The notes below the pieces were generated by a model. It saw only the letters and a program-made list of their open reading frames with translations. It made no database searches and was not told the DNA's origin. From Zunongwangia sp. ESRF-bin46 (GTDB lineage Bacteria; Bacteroidota; Bacteroidia; Flavobacteriales; Flavobacteriaceae): 64,000 nucleotides of DNA. Position numbers and translations under genes: made by a program. Of the stretch, positions 18,614 through 27,870 are shown piece by piece. How positions within the stretch are numbered: the first letter of the stretch is position 1; each line of letters starts with the position of its first letter. The stretch is from assembly GCA_002631855.1 (NCBI GenBank), contig NTLF01000013.1, positions 302,343 to 366,342 on the forward strand. The letters are read 5' to 3'.

Positions 18614-19293
18614 ACCGTTTTCTGTACCACCTCAAAAATTTGATTTTCATCGCACTTCAAGGTTTTAGAAGGGTACTTTAGCAATAACGCATAGTCGTGC
18701 GTGGCCATTAAAATGGTGTTGCCGTTTTTATTAATTTCTTGCAGCACCTCCATTACTTCTACACTAGTTTGTGGATCTAAGTTCCCGGTAGGCTCATCGG
18801 CTAAAATTAACTCTGGATCGTTTAACAAAGCTCTTGCAATAGCTACACGTTGTTGCTCACCGCCAGAAAGTTGATACGGGTATTTAAACGCTTTGGTTTT
18901 CATATCTACTTTTCCTAAAACTTGGTCAATTTTAGCATCCATTTCTTTTTTGTCCTTCCAGCCTGTTGCGGTCAATACAAAAAGAAGGTTGTCTTTTACC
19001 GTACGGTCGTTCAGTAATTTAAAATCTTGAAACACAACACCAAGTTTTCTTCGTAAAAACGGGATGTCTTTTTCTTTTAACGTAGGTAAATCGTAACCTA
19101 CAATTTCCCCTTTTCCTTCTTGCAAGGGTAGGTCACCATAAAGTGTTTTCATAAAACTACTCTTCCCAGTTCCGGTTTTTCCAATTAAATACACGAATTC
19201 GCCTTTTTCAACCCGTACGGAAACATCAGATAAGATAAGGTTTTCCCGTTGGTAGATAGCGGCGTCTTTTAATTCTAAAACCGGTTGCGACAT
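18610..19293 (-). CDS. ftsE: FtsE-type ABC ATPase
   Basis: This 227 aa ABC ATPase carries Walker A GKTGTGKSS (38-46), the Q-loop in VVFQDFKLL, the signature LSGGEQQRVAIARALL, Walker B LILADEPTG and the switch-His in MATHD. The pattern is that of FtsE. With FtsX, FtsE recruits and activates peptidoglycan hydrolases at the division septum. No ftsX lies next to it. The gene stands alone, with its own promoter (19327-19357), and ends overlapping the convergent subtilase stop by 4 nt. A related LolD-type assignment is possible but less likely. Confidence 0.85.
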   Translation of the reverse strand: MSQPVLELKDAAIYQRENLILSDVSVRVEKGEFVYLIGKTGTGKSSFMKTLYGDLPLQEGKGEIVGYDLPTLKEKDIPFLRRKLGVVFQDFKLLNDRTVKDNLLFVLTATGWKDKKEMDAKIDQVLGKVDMKTKAFKYPYQLSGGEQQRVAIARALLNDPELILADEPTGNLDPQTSVEVMEVLQEINKNGNTILMATHDYALLLKYPSKTLKCDENQIFEVVQKTV

Positions 19294-19326
19294 AATAATG
19301 TGTTGTGTTTATTTAGGTTGAGATTT

Positions 19327-19357
19327 CAAATGTAATTTGAAATATAACGAACTGCAA
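19327..19357 (-). promoter_or_regulatory. Promoter of ftsE
   Basis: On the minus strand TACATTTG (19327-19334) is the -7 box and TTG (19355-19357) the -33 element, with a 20-nt spacer. The leader is about 30 nt. Confidence 0.6.
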
Positions 19358-19388
19358 TAGTTAAGTAAGTAATGTTTAAAACGTAAGA

Positions 19389-19853
19389 TTATTGCTGTGT
19401 ATTTACTTTTTCTTTTAACTTTTCAATCTCTTTTTGTTGTTGAAGCGTATAAATAGTAAGCTCTTCAATTTTTTTCAGTAATAACAAGTTCATTTCTTTT
19501 AAGGACATTCCTTCTTTTTCCATTGCTTCAGCAGAAGGGATTTCCGGTAAATGGTTGTGCTTTTTTAAATAGGCTTCCAATTCAGGTAACGATATAAGTT
19601 TATAGTTTGGCATTTTTTCCGAAGCACCAGTAAAATACTGTTCAAACACATAATCGGGAGCAACGGCGCCTTGTAGATCGACTAACACTTCTTGGGTGTG
19701 TATTTTGCCTTTAACGGTTAATAATTCGTCCGGTTGTTCGGTGCCAATGCCTATTTTTCCATTTTTTTCGCTCAAATTTTTAAACGGGTTACGTTGCGCA
19801 CTTAAACTAAACGTTATGAATAGCATTAGGAGTGCAAAAACTGTTTTTTTCAT
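19389..19853 (-). CDS. Secreted protein with C-terminal S74-like tail and coiled coil
   Basis: This 154 aa protein starts MKKTVFALLMLFITFSLSAQ, a clear signal peptide; the in-frame upstream start at 19880 would bury it. The mature part begins KIGIGTEQPDELLTVKGK, common in Bacteroidetes tail-fibre-like secreted proteins. It continues LPEIPSAEAMEKEGMSLKEMNLLLLKKIEELTIYTL, the conserved end of many S74-type/autotransporter-like tails. It finishes in a coiled coil of about 25 residues. Compared with typical members it lacks the long repeat region, so it may be a minimal version. The function is unknown. It stands divergent to the TPR gene. Confidence 0.7.
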   Translation of the reverse strand: MKKTVFALLMLFITFSLSAQRNPFKNLSEKNGKIGIGTEQPDELLTVKGKIHTQEVLVDLQGAVAPDYVFEQYFTGASEKMPNYKLISLPELEAYLKKHNHLPEIPSAEAMEKEGMSLKEMNLLLLKKIEELTIYTLQQQKEIEKLKEKVNTQQ

Positions 19854-19971
19854 CTTATTATAAATTCTGAAATGAAACATAAATGTACTTGATTTTTTTG
19901 AGAGGTTGCTAAAGGTTTCTTAAAAACATAATTATCGCATCCATCTTTCGTTACAGATTAAGACAATAATG

Positions 19972-19979
19972 TAATTTTG
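19972..19979 (+). promoter_or_regulatory. Promoter -7 box of the 20000-25218 operon
   Basis: TAATTTTG matches TAnnTTTG and lies 20 nt before the ATG at 20000, giving a leader of about 16 nt. No canonical -33 TTG is seen. Confidence 0.5.
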
Positions 19980-19999
19980 TTATCAAAAACCTCAAGCCC

Positions 20000-22900
20000 A
20001 TGCGCAAAACCTTGTTTGCATTTACTGTTTTTCTATTCATTTCCACATATGCTTTTTCACAGCAAACTGCTGCGTTAACCAATGATTTAGTGGATTATAA
20101 CAAAGCGATTGAACTGTACAACAACAACCAGTTTTTGGCAGCTCAAACGTTGTTTTCTAAAGTAAAATCAACTGCTGAAGAAGAAACCATTGAAGGTGAT
20201 TGTGCGTATTACATCGCTAATTGTGCCGTGCGTTTAAATCAGCAGAATGCTGATCAATTAATGGAAGAGTTTGTAGAAGACTACCCAACTAGCATCAAAC
20301 GAAACGATGCGTACATTAATGTAGCTAACTACTATTTTGAAAACGGAAAATACTCGTATGCTCGCAAATGGTACGACAAAGTGGATGAAAGTAGCTTGAG
20401 CCGAGGCGAAATGGAAAAGTATAATTTCAATAACGGCTATGCATACTTTAAAAGTAAGCGGTATAACGAAGCAAAAAAATATTTGAATCGTGTTTCCACT
20501 TCTCAAAAATATGGTTCGCAAGCTAAATATTACTTAGGGTATATTGCTTACGAAGGCGACGATTATGAGCAAGCAAATCAGCAGTTTGAAGAAATTAAAG
20601 GCGATGAACGCTACTCGGAAGACTTATCCTACTATCAAGCTGATATGAACTTCAAACTAGGGGATTTTCAAAAAGCGATCGATTTAGGAAAAGAACAATA
20701 CGACTCTTCCAGTCCGCAGGAACGCAGCGAACTTTCCAAAATCATCGGCGAAAGTTATTTCAACTTAGGGCAATATGCTGAGGCGATTCCTTATTTAAAG
20801 GAATACAAAGGAAAACGCGGTAAATGGAACAATACGGATTACTACCAATTGGGGTATGCGTATTACAAGCAAGGCGATTACCAGAGTGCGATTAACGAAT
20901 TCAATAAAATTATCGACGGAAATAATTCCGTAGCGCAAAATGCCTATTATCATTTAGCGGAAAGCTATTTAAAGTTGGATCAAAAACAGCAAGCGCTGAA
21001 TGCGTTTAAAAATGCTTCGGAAATGAATTTTTCCGCAGAAATAAAAGAAGACGCTTTTTTAAATTATGCAAAACTGAGCTACGAAATAGGGAACAGCTAC
21101 CAAAGTGCACCGCAGGTTTTACTGTCGTTTATTGAAGCTTATCCAGACAATAAAAATAACGAAGCCCTGCAAAACTTGTTGATCGACTCATACATCACAT
21201 CAAAAAACTATAAAGGCGCAATGGAGTTGTTGGAAAACAACAAAGCGTTTGAAAATAAGTTGGCGTATCAAAAAGTGGCTTTTTTCCGTGGTGTAGAATT
21301 ATATAATGAAGGGAATTATACCGAAGCGAAAACATTGTTCAATAAATCGTTACAAGAACCTCGCGATGCAAAATATACAGCAAGAGCAACCTATTGGAAA
21401 GCTGAAAGCGATTACCAATTGTCTGATTTTGACGAAGCATTAATTGGTTATAAACAATATCTACAACTACCGGAAGCAGCTTCCACACCAGAATATAACA
21501 ATGCTCGGTACAACTTAGCGTATAACCAATTCAAGTTGAAAAACTATTCCGAAGCCATTACCAATTTTAAAGGATATTTGGAAAGTTCATCTGCAAATGG
21601 CGCTCGAAAACAGGATGCGTATTTACGATTGGGAGACAGTTATTTTGTGACGAGTCAATACTGGCCAGCGATGGAAAATTACAACAAAGCCATTGAAGTT
21701 GGTGCTGCGGATGAAGATTATGCCGCGTTTCAAAAAGCAATTAGTTATGGTTTTGTGGATAGAACCGAAGATAAAATTGAAGGGTTGCAAAACTTCTTAC
21801 GCACGTATGTGAAATCGGTGTACCGAGATGATGCATTATATGAATTAGGAAACACCTACGTATCTCAAAATAAAAACAACGAAGCGTTAAGAATCTACGA
21901 TAACTTGGTTCAAAACATCCCGAAAAGTATTTATAAACCAAGGGCGTTAATGAAAAAGGCGTTGATTTTAGACAATACTGGAAATAGTAATGAAGCGTTG
22001 GCTATTTTTAAGCAGGTAGCCAGTGAGTATCCTTCGACACCTGAAGCTGTGCAAGCTGTTTCTTCAGCAAAAATTATTTACATAGATCAAGGGCAAGTAG
22101 ATCAATATGCCAATTGGGTGAATACGTTAGATTACGTTTCAGTAGAAGATAGCGAATTGGACGATGCTACGTATCAAGCTGCCGAAAAGCCGTATTTGGA
22201 AAATAAAATCAGTCAAGCGATTAGCCGTTTTGAAGCCTATTTAAAAGAATTTCCAAATGGAAAGAATGCGTTAGATGCACACTTTTATTTAGGTCAGTTA
22301 TATTTTGCTGAAACAGAAAAAGAGAAAGCCATTCCGCATTATGAATATGTGGTGTCTAGAGAGCAGAATGAATTTACAGAGCCAGCTTTGGCCCGAGTTT
22401 CAGAACTGTATTTAGGAAAGAATAATTACGAGAAAGCTCTCAGTTATTTGAAGCGCTTGGAAACAAGTGCCGATTCACAACAGAATATCATATTCGCACA
22501 GACCAACAGTATGAAAGCTAGTTACGAGTTGAAACAATATACTGAAGCGGTTGGGTATGCTGAAAAAGTACTTCAGAATTCAAAAGTGGATAATAGTATT
22601 AAAAGTGATGCACAAGTAATTATTGCCCGTTCGGCCATGAAAACCAATGACGAAGCAAAAGCCAAGAAAGCATATGCTGAGGTTGGTAAAATAGCAACAG
22701 GAGAATTGGCTGCTGAAGCATTGTATTACGATGCCTATTTCAAAAGAAAAGAAGAAAGCTTGAAAGCTTCGAATGAATCGGTGCAACGATTGGCAAAAGA
22801 TTATCCGGGCTACAAATTATACGGTGCAAAAGGATTATTGCTAATGGCGAAGAATTTTTACGACTTAAAAGATGCGTATCAAGCCACTTATATTTTAGAT

Positions 22901-23020
22901 AGCCTGATAAAAAACTTCAGTGATTTCACGGAAATAGTAAACGAAGCGAAAGCAGAACTATCCAAAATAAAAAATGCTGAGGCAAAAACAAACGCTTCGG
23001 TAGAAGCCGAAGAAAACTAA
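20000..23020 (+). CDS. Large secreted/periplasmic TPR-repeat protein
   Basis: This 1006 aa protein has a signal peptide (MRKTLFAFTVFLFISTYAFSQ). Almost the whole mature chain is a stack of TPR helices: repeated patterns such as AYYKQGDYQSAINEFNKII, YFNLGQYAEAIPYLKEY and YLGQLYFAETEKEKAIPHYE, at least 15 by eye. It is likely periplasmic or attached to the outer membrane and acts as a protein-binding scaffold. A beta-barrel outer-membrane protein gene follows within about 120 nt, then a thioredoxin-fold gene, all on the same strand. A role in assembling or serving that barrel is an inference. TPR plus barrel pairs are common in flavobacteria, but I know no characterised member. Confidence 0.8.
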   Translation: MRKTLFAFTVFLFISTYAFSQQTAALTNDLVDYNKAIELYNNNQFLAAQTLFSKVKSTAEEETIEGDCAYYIANCAVRLNQQNADQLMEEFVEDYPTSIKRNDAYINVANYYFENGKYSYARKWYDKVDESSLSRGEMEKYNFNNGYAYFKSKRYNEAKKYLNRVSTSQKYGSQAKYYLGYIAYEGDDYEQANQQFEEIKGDERYSEDLSYYQADMNFKLGDFQKAIDLGKEQYDSSSPQERSELSKIIGESYFNLGQYAEAIPYLKEYKGKRGKWNNTDYYQLGYAYYKQGDYQSAINEFNKIIDGNNSVAQNAYYHLAESYLKLDQKQQALNAFKNASEMNFSAEIKEDAFLNYAKLSYEIGNSYQSAPQVLLSFIEAYPDNKNNEALQNLLIDSYITSKNYKGAMELLENNKAFENKLAYQKVAFFRGVELYNEGNYTEAKTLFNKSLQEPRDAKYTARATYWKAESDYQLSDFDEALIGYKQYLQLPEAASTPEYNNARYNLAYNQFKLKNYSEAITNFKGYLESSSANGARKQDAYLRLGDSYFVTSQYWPAMENYNKAIEVGAADEDYAAFQKAISYGFVDRTEDKIEGLQNFLRTYVKSVYRDDALYELGNTYVSQNKNNEALRIYDNLVQNIPKSIYKPRALMKKALILDNTGNSNEALAIFKQVASEYPSTPEAVQAVSSAKIIYIDQGQVDQYANWVNTLDYVSVEDSELDDATYQAAEKPYLENKISQAISRFEAYLKEFPNGKNALDAHFYLGQLYFAETEKEKAIPHYEYVVSREQNEFTEPALARVSELYLGKNNYEKALSYLKRLETSADSQQNIIFAQTNSMKASYELKQYTEAVGYAEKVLQNSKVDNSIKSDAQVIIARSAMKTNDEAKAKKAYAEVGKIATGELAAEALYYDAYFKRKEESLKASNESVQRLAKDYPGYKLYGAKGLLLMAKNFYDLKDAYQATYILDSLIKNFSDFTEIVNEAKAELSKIKNAEAKTNASVEAEEN

Positions 23021-23114
23021 TAACATCAATCAATTAAAAAAAATTGCTACCTATGCAAATAGCTTCTAGTAACACAAAAAGTGTTTCATTTTTAAATAAC
23101 TTTCAAAGAACAAA

Positions 23115-23142
23115 CTCCCCCTTTGAAGGGGGATTGAGGGGG
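23115..23142 (+). repeat. CCCCC/GGGGG repeat element inside the leader of the barrel gene
   Basis: A run of C5 (23117-23121), TTTGAA, G5 (23128-23132), ATTGA and another G5 (23138-23142) forms an inverted repeat plus a second G tract. It is directly followed by ATG at 23143. Dispersed elements of this type (C-run, TTTGAAG-like loop, G-runs) are familiar from intergenic regions of flavobacterial genomes. Here the element is translatable in frame as SPFEGGLRG. Confidence 0.6.
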
Positions 23143-24885
23143 ATGTTTTTCCTTGTTTTAGTCATGCTATTTTCTAACCTTTCTTTGTTAGCCCAAGATA
23201 AAGACGGTGAAGAGCAAGAAGATGATTTGGACACAGAAGTGGTAAACATTGTAAAACCATACACGCCAACAATTTCCGATGCTTTTAAGGTAAAAGAAAC
23301 ACCAATGCTGAATGATTCGGTTAATACACAGAAAAAAGAGGTGAAATACGAGATTTTTTCAGTTCCCGTAGCGTCTACTTTTACACCTGCTAAAGGAAAA
23401 GCAGAAACGGTTGAAAAAGCTGATCCGATTAAACTCTATGATAATTACGCAACATTAGGGTTTGGAAATTACACATCTATTTTAGGAGAGCTGTACAGTA
23501 ACTTTCAAATAAGCCGTACGGACAATGCTGGGTTTTATTTTCGACATAATTCTTCACAAGGTGATATAGATGGGGTTTTATTGGAAAACAAATACTACGA
23601 CACAAAATTAGATGCTAATTACAGCAGCCGACAACGATATACAAGTTATAAATTGAATGCAGGAGTAGAACACCAACTGTTCAATTGGTATGGGTTAAAC
23701 GACTTTTATACACAAAACTTTGAAACAATCGGTTCGGAAATAGATCCACAACAGCAGTATTATAGCGGATATGTAGGCGGAAGTATTTCGGTAGATGATT
23801 CCTTTTTTGAAAAAGCCACTGCAAATATTAGATATGCAGGCGATGCGTTTTCTTCTTCTGAAATCAATATCAATGCACAGCCGGAGTTTTCATTCCCATT
23901 AACCGACTTAACCTTAAAAGTAGATGGAGATGTGGATTATCTAACGGGAAGTTTTGATAAGGGCTACCTTTCTTCCGAAGGAATTGATTATAGCTATTTA
24001 AACGCAGGAGTAATTCCTTCGTTAGTGTATGTAAATGAAGATTTATCGGTTTCCTTAGGGGCAGCTGCTTATGTAAGTTTGGATACTGAAAACAGTGAAA
24101 CGGACTTCTTTTTATATCCACGAATCAACGCTTCGTATCGTCTAGTCGATGAATTATTAATTGTCTATGGTGGAGCAGAAGGCGATTTAGAACAAAATAC
24201 GTATTACGATTTCAAGGAAATCAACCCGTATGTGTCGCCTACTTTATTTATAGCACCAACGAGTCAGTTGTACGAAGGGTTTGCCGGTTTAAAAGGGAAA
24301 CTGTCCAATTCGGTAGGTTATAACGTGCGCGCTTCTTATGGAAAAGATGAAAATAAAGCGCTGTTTAAATCAAATCAATTTTCAACCGGAGCAACCACTG
24401 GAGAAGGGTATGAATATGGAAATTCATTCAATGTCGTATATGACGATGTGAATACGCTTTCGGTTTTTGGTGAATTAAAAGTTGATGTCTCTAATACATT
24501 TACGTTAGGGGTAACTGGAGAATATTTTAGTTACGATACTACCAACGAAGCACAACCATGGAATCTTCCAGAACTAAAAGCATCCTTATTTTCAAACTTT
24601 ACTATTACCGAACAACTGTATGGAGGTGCTTCATTATTCTATGTAGGCGAGCGAGAAGATATATCTAAAAATATTCCATTGCCTTTTGGACCTATTATTG
24701 AAGAACGAATAATATTAGATGGATATTTAGATGCTAACGTTCATGTAGGTTATAATATTAATGAGCGACTATCTGTTTTTGCAAAAGGGAGTAATTTGTT
24801 AAGCGATAACTATGAAAAATGGATGGATTATCCGGTGCAGGGCATTCAAGCGTTATTAGGTGCTACCTACAAATTTGATTGGTAA
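23143..24885 (+). CDS. Outer-membrane beta-barrel protein (TonB-dependent receptor-like)
   Basis: This is an outer-membrane protein of about 580 aa. From ATG 23143 it begins MFFLVLVMLFSNLSLLAQ, a normal signal peptide. In-frame starts at 23044 (TTG) or 23053 (ATG) would add 30-33 residues that include the repeat-encoded SPFEGGLRG. An acidic stretch (DGEEQEDDLD) and VNIVKPYTPTISDAFKVKE follow. The rest alternates aromatic and polar beta strands, ending SNLLSDNYEKWMDYPVQG and GATYKFDW with a terminal aromatic. This resembles the barrel of TonB-dependent receptors, but I see no clear plug domain. It follows the TPR gene in an operon and probably works with it. The ligand is unknown. Confidence 0.65.
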   Translation: MFFLVLVMLFSNLSLLAQDKDGEEQEDDLDTEVVNIVKPYTPTISDAFKVKETPMLNDSVNTQKKEVKYEIFSVPVASTFTPAKGKAETVEKADPIKLYDNYATLGFGNYTSILGELYSNFQISRTDNAGFYFRHNSSQGDIDGVLLENKYYDTKLDANYSSRQRYTSYKLNAGVEHQLFNWYGLNDFYTQNFETIGSEIDPQQQYYSGYVGGSISVDDSFFEKATANIRYAGDAFSSSEININAQPEFSFPLTDLTLKVDGDVDYLTGSFDKGYLSSEGIDYSYLNAGVIPSLVYVNEDLSVSLGAAAYVSLDTENSETDFFLYPRINASYRLVDELLIVYGGAEGDLEQNTYYDFKEINPYVSPTLFIAPTSQLYEGFAGLKGKLSNSVGYNVRASYGKDENKALFKSNQFSTGATTGEGYEYGNSFNVVYDDVNTLSVFGELKVDVSNTFTLGVTGEYFSYDTTNEAQPWNLPELKASLFSNFTITEQLYGGASLFYVGEREDISKNIPLPFGPIIEERIILDGYLDANVHVGYNINERLSVFAKGSNLLSDNYEKWMDYPVQGIQALLGATYKFDW

Positions 24886-24891
24886 ATCAAC

Positions 24892-25218
24892 ATGCAACAC
24901 CCTGAAAACCTCGAAGAAATCCAACAGTTTATTCAATCTGGTAAACCTGTTATGCTCTATTTTTCAGGAGAACGGTGTAGTGTCTGCAAAGCCTTAAAAC
25001 CTAAAGTTGAAACAACGATTACTTCAAACTTTGAGGATATTCTTCTTTTTGAAATCATACTGGAACAACACCCTGATATTGCAGCTAATTATATGGTATT
25101 TACAAATCCTACTACGTTGGTTTTTTTCGATGGGAAAGAAGCGATACGAGAAGGGAAAAACATGAGTATTCCTGAGTTTGAAAAAGCTGTAGACAGAATC
25201 TACCAGTTATATAATTAA
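24892..25218 (+). CDS. Thioredoxin-like protein
   Basis: This 108 aa single-domain thioredoxin fold has the active-site sequence SGERCSVCKALKP (about 25-37, motif CSVC) and the cis-Pro segment FTNPTTLVFF (about 66-75). It has no signal peptide, so it is cytosolic. It follows the barrel gene by 6 nt and is the last gene of the operon, before the terminator at 25263. The CxxC dipeptide (SV) differs from the thioredoxin GP, so the redox partner and potential are uncertain. Confidence 0.82.
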   Translation: MQHPENLEEIQQFIQSGKPVMLYFSGERCSVCKALKPKVETTITSNFEDILLFEIILEQHPDIAANYMVFTNPTTLVFFDGKEAIREGKNMSIPEFEKAVDRIYQLYN

Positions 25219-25262
25219 CGATGATTTCTTATTTTATAAGAGTATAAATTATCACAATTAAA

Positions 25263-25298
25263 AAAGCAACTGTATTTACGGTTGCTTTCTTTATTTTT
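25263..25298 (+). terminator. Intrinsic terminator after the thioredoxin-like gene
   Basis: AAAGCAAC (25263-25270) pairs with GTTGCTTT (25281-25288). Three further inner pairs leave a 4-nt loop, and a T-rich tract follows. The T tract also contains the next promoter box (25292-25299). Confidence 0.8.
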
Positions 25299-25299
25299 G
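25292..25299 (+). promoter_or_regulatory. Promoter -7 box of the amidohydrolase gene
   Basis: TATTTTTG matches TAnnTTTG and lies 22 nt before the ATG at 25322. It overlaps the T tract of the preceding terminator, so one stretch ends one transcript and starts another. Confidence 0.45.
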
Positions 25300-25321
25300 C
25301 ATCACATTTTAAAAATAGGTT

Positions 25322-26962
25322 ATGAAAAAATTATTCCCTCTCTTTCTTTTAAGTCTCTTAATTTCGTGTGCCCCAGAAAAAATACCGGCAGACCTTTTGG
25401 TAAAAAATGCCACTATTTATACAGTGAATGAAAATTTTGATACTGAAAATGCTTTTGTAGTCAAAGATGGAAAAATTTTAGAAATAGGTGTGAAACCGGA
25501 GCTAGAATTAAAATACAATATTGCTGAAACCTACGATGCGAAAGGAAAAACAATTGTACCTGGATTGATCGATGCGCATGCTCATTTATATGGCTTAGGC
25601 TTAAACTTACAAGATGTAGACTTAACCGAAACAACTAGTTATGATGAGGTGTTGGCACGGGTAATAACATTTCAGAAAGAAAAAAACAAAGACTATATCA
25701 TAGGTCGTGGTTGGGACCAAAACGATTGGGAGGTAAAAGAATTTCCTACTAAAAAAGAATTAGATTCTCTTTTTCCCGAAACACCTGTTGCTTTAACCAG
25801 AATAGATGGTCATGCGATGATCGTAAATAGTGAAGCACTAAAACGAGCTGGAATTACAGCTGAAACTAAAATGGATGGTGGCGTAATTGGAGTAGAAGAT
25901 GGGAAACTTACTGGAATTTTAGTAGATAGCCCAATGAGCTTGGTTGAAGAGTCTTTCCCTAAACAGAATAGAAGTTATAATAAACAGGCTTTACTGGATG
26001 CTGAGCGTATTTGTTTAGAGATGGGATTGACAACTATCAACGACGCAGGACTAGATAAAGAAATAATCGAATTGATTGACAGTTTACAACAAAAAGATAG
26101 CATGGCATTACGCGTATATGCTATGGTGAGTAATAAACCTAAAAACTTAGATTATTATCTAAATAACGGAAAAATAAAAACCGACCGATTGAATGTACGT
26201 TCGGTAAAGGTGTATGCCGATGGGGCTTTAGGATCTCGGGGGGCTGCTATGCGTGAATCGTATAGTGATATGCCTGGACATTTTGGCGCTATGATCACAC
26301 CAGCAGATAGTTTACAAGCGCTTGCCGATAAAATTGCTGCAGCCGACTTTCAAATGAATACTCATGCGATTGGCGATTCGGCTAATATTTCAGTTTTAAG
26401 AGCTTATGAAACAGCTTTAAAAGGAAAAACAGATGCTAGATGGAAAATAGAACATGCTCAAATTGTAACTGAAAAAGATTTTGATAAATTTTCAAAAAAT
26501 ATAATTCCGTCTGTACAACCTACACACGCTACAAGCGATATGTATTGGGCAGAAGACAGAGTAGGTTCAGAAAGAATAAAAGGCGCATACGCATATAAAA
26601 CGCTACTGGAAAACGCAGGGATTGTTGTGTTGGGAACAGATTTTCCCGTTGAAAAAGTAAACCCGATGTACACGTTTTATGCTGCTGTAGCCCGTAAAGA
26701 TTTGGAACACTACCCTGAAGATGGATTTCAGAAAAAAGATGCTTTATCTAGGGAAGAGGCCTTAAAAGGGATGACTATTTGGGCAGCCTACTCGAACTTT
26801 GAAGAAGATGAAAAAGGAAGCATTGAAGAAGGGAAATTTGCAGATTTTACAGTTTTAGACAGAGATATTATGCAAATAGCCGAAGATAGTATCCCGAATA
26901 CAAAAGTGTTAGCGACGTTTATAAATGGTAAAAAAGAGTTTTCTTTTGAAAAAGAAAACTAA
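25322..26962 (+). CDS. Lipoprotein amidohydrolase (YtcJ/Amidohydro_3 family)
   Basis: This 546 aa protein has a lipoprotein signal peptide (MKKLFPLFLLSLLISC, lipobox Cys16). The metal-dependent amidohydrolase barrel shows VPGLIDAHAHLYG (about 80-92), the HxH metal motif. It continues with MNTHAIGDSA, KIEHAQIVT and VLGTDFPVEKVNP, the later His and Asp ligands of the YtcJ-like family. The ADFTVLDRDI segment closes the small beta domain. It probably sits on the periplasmic side of a membrane and hydrolyses a small amide or related compound; the substrate is unknown. It converges on the metzincin lipoprotein gene with a 14-nt gap. Confidence 0.88.
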   Translation: MKKLFPLFLLSLLISCAPEKIPADLLVKNATIYTVNENFDTENAFVVKDGKILEIGVKPELELKYNIAETYDAKGKTIVPGLIDAHAHLYGLGLNLQDVDLTETTSYDEVLARVITFQKEKNKDYIIGRGWDQNDWEVKEFPTKKELDSLFPETPVALTRIDGHAMIVNSEALKRAGITAETKMDGGVIGVEDGKLTGILVDSPMSLVEESFPKQNRSYNKQALLDAERICLEMGLTTINDAGLDKEIIELIDSLQQKDSMALRVYAMVSNKPKNLDYYLNNGKIKTDRLNVRSVKVYADGALGSRGAAMRESYSDMPGHFGAMITPADSLQALADKIAAADFQMNTHAIGDSANISVLRAYETALKGKTDARWKIEHAQIVTEKDFDKFSKNIIPSVQPTHATSDMYWAEDRVGSERIKGAYAYKTLLENAGIVVLGTDFPVEKVNPMYTFYAAVARKDLEHYPEDGFQKKDALSREEALKGMTIWAAYSNFEEDEKGSIEEGKFADFTVLDRDIMQIAEDSIPNTKVLATFINGKKEFSFEKEN

Positions 26963-26976
26963 TATTTATTTAAAAA

Positions 26977-27768
26977 CTATTTTCCCCCTTTAGCTTCTAA
27001 ATCTGCTAAGCATAAAGAATCCAATTGCGGGATGTTTGCTCTGTTTTTTATAAACCGTGCAACTTCACGTTTGTTAATGTTGTTGGCTTCAAAGTACATT
27101 AAGCAATTTTCTACTACACAATGGCGAGCATTGTCAGGGTCTTCATGTTCTTTTGGGTGAATATCATCGTCTGAAATGTTTACAAGACCTAAAATATGAC
27201 CAAACTCATGTTGAAGCGTAGTAGCTTCGAGGGTTTCAATATCAGAACTTTGATTATTAGCTATTAAATCTAGCATTGTTTTTTTGTAAACAACTATCGA
27301 TGTGTTTAAATAGGCTGTCCCTAACGTAACTGAAGTATCGGTGTCTTTACTTGAATTTCCGTTTGAAAAGAAAACATAGACAGCTATATTATCATCCTCA
27401 GTATAAGCGGTTCTGTTTTCTTCTTCAATTTCTTTAATTTCATCAATATCAAAAGGTGCATCTTGAGGTGCATTAATAACAGTTTCTTTAATTAAGATAC
27501 CTCCGGGCTTGGTTATACGATTATTTAAAAATTGTACAAGTGAGTTTTTGGTTTCTTCTTCAGGTTCAAAACCAAATGAATATACAAACTCAATGGTCAT
27601 GCTGTTGTAAATATCGTTTGATAGGATATCTTCTGCCGATGCCCCCAAAGATTTTTTGTTTTCAGACGTTGGGTCGTTTATTGCATCATCAGAATCGTCG
27701 TCTTTACAACCGGTAAACAATAAAATTGAAAATAATAAGAAAAGTAGGGAAGCAGGGGGAAATTTCAT
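26977..27768 (-). CDS. Metzincin-like zinc metallopeptidase lipoprotein
   Basis: This 263 aa protein has a lipobox (LLFTGC, Cys21) and an Asp/Glu-rich linker. Residues about 184-194 read HEFGHILGLVN: the HExxH zinc motif with the metzincin Gly, but Asn where the third His/Asp ligand is expected. A downstream CVVENCLMY provides the likely Met-turn. Nearby His residues in IHPKEHEDPDNARHC could supply the third ligand. Similar proteins in flavobacteria are usually labelled membrane metalloprotease. The activity is inferred from the motif only. The TATGTTTG box at 27791-27798 (minus) gives a leader of about 18 nt. Confidence 0.72.
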   Translation of the reverse strand: MKFPPASLLFLLFSILLFTGCKDDDSDDAINDPTSENKKSLGASAEDILSNDIYNSMTIEFVYSFGFEPEEETKNSLVQFLNNRITKPGGILIKETVINAPQDAPFDIDEIKEIEEENRTAYTEDDNIAVYVFFSNGNSSKDTDTSVTLGTAYLNTSIVVYKKTMLDLIANNQSSDIETLEATTLQHEFGHILGLVNISDDDIHPKEHEDPDNARHCVVENCLMYFEANNINKREVARFIKNRANIPQLDSLCLADLEAKGGK

Positions 27769-27790
27769 AGTGCAATCATTATATTTTTAG

Positions 27791-27798
27791 CAAACATA
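27791..27798 (-). promoter_or_regulatory. Promoter -7 box of the metzincin-like gene
   Basis: The minus strand reads TATGTTTG, a TAnnTTTG match, 22 nt upstream of the ATG at 27768. Confidence 0.45.
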
Positions 27799-27870
27799 CC
27801 CTTTACAAGGATAAATTAAAAATGGGTAGCTTTATTTTAACGCTTTTTACGCGGTTTCAGTATATAGCCG

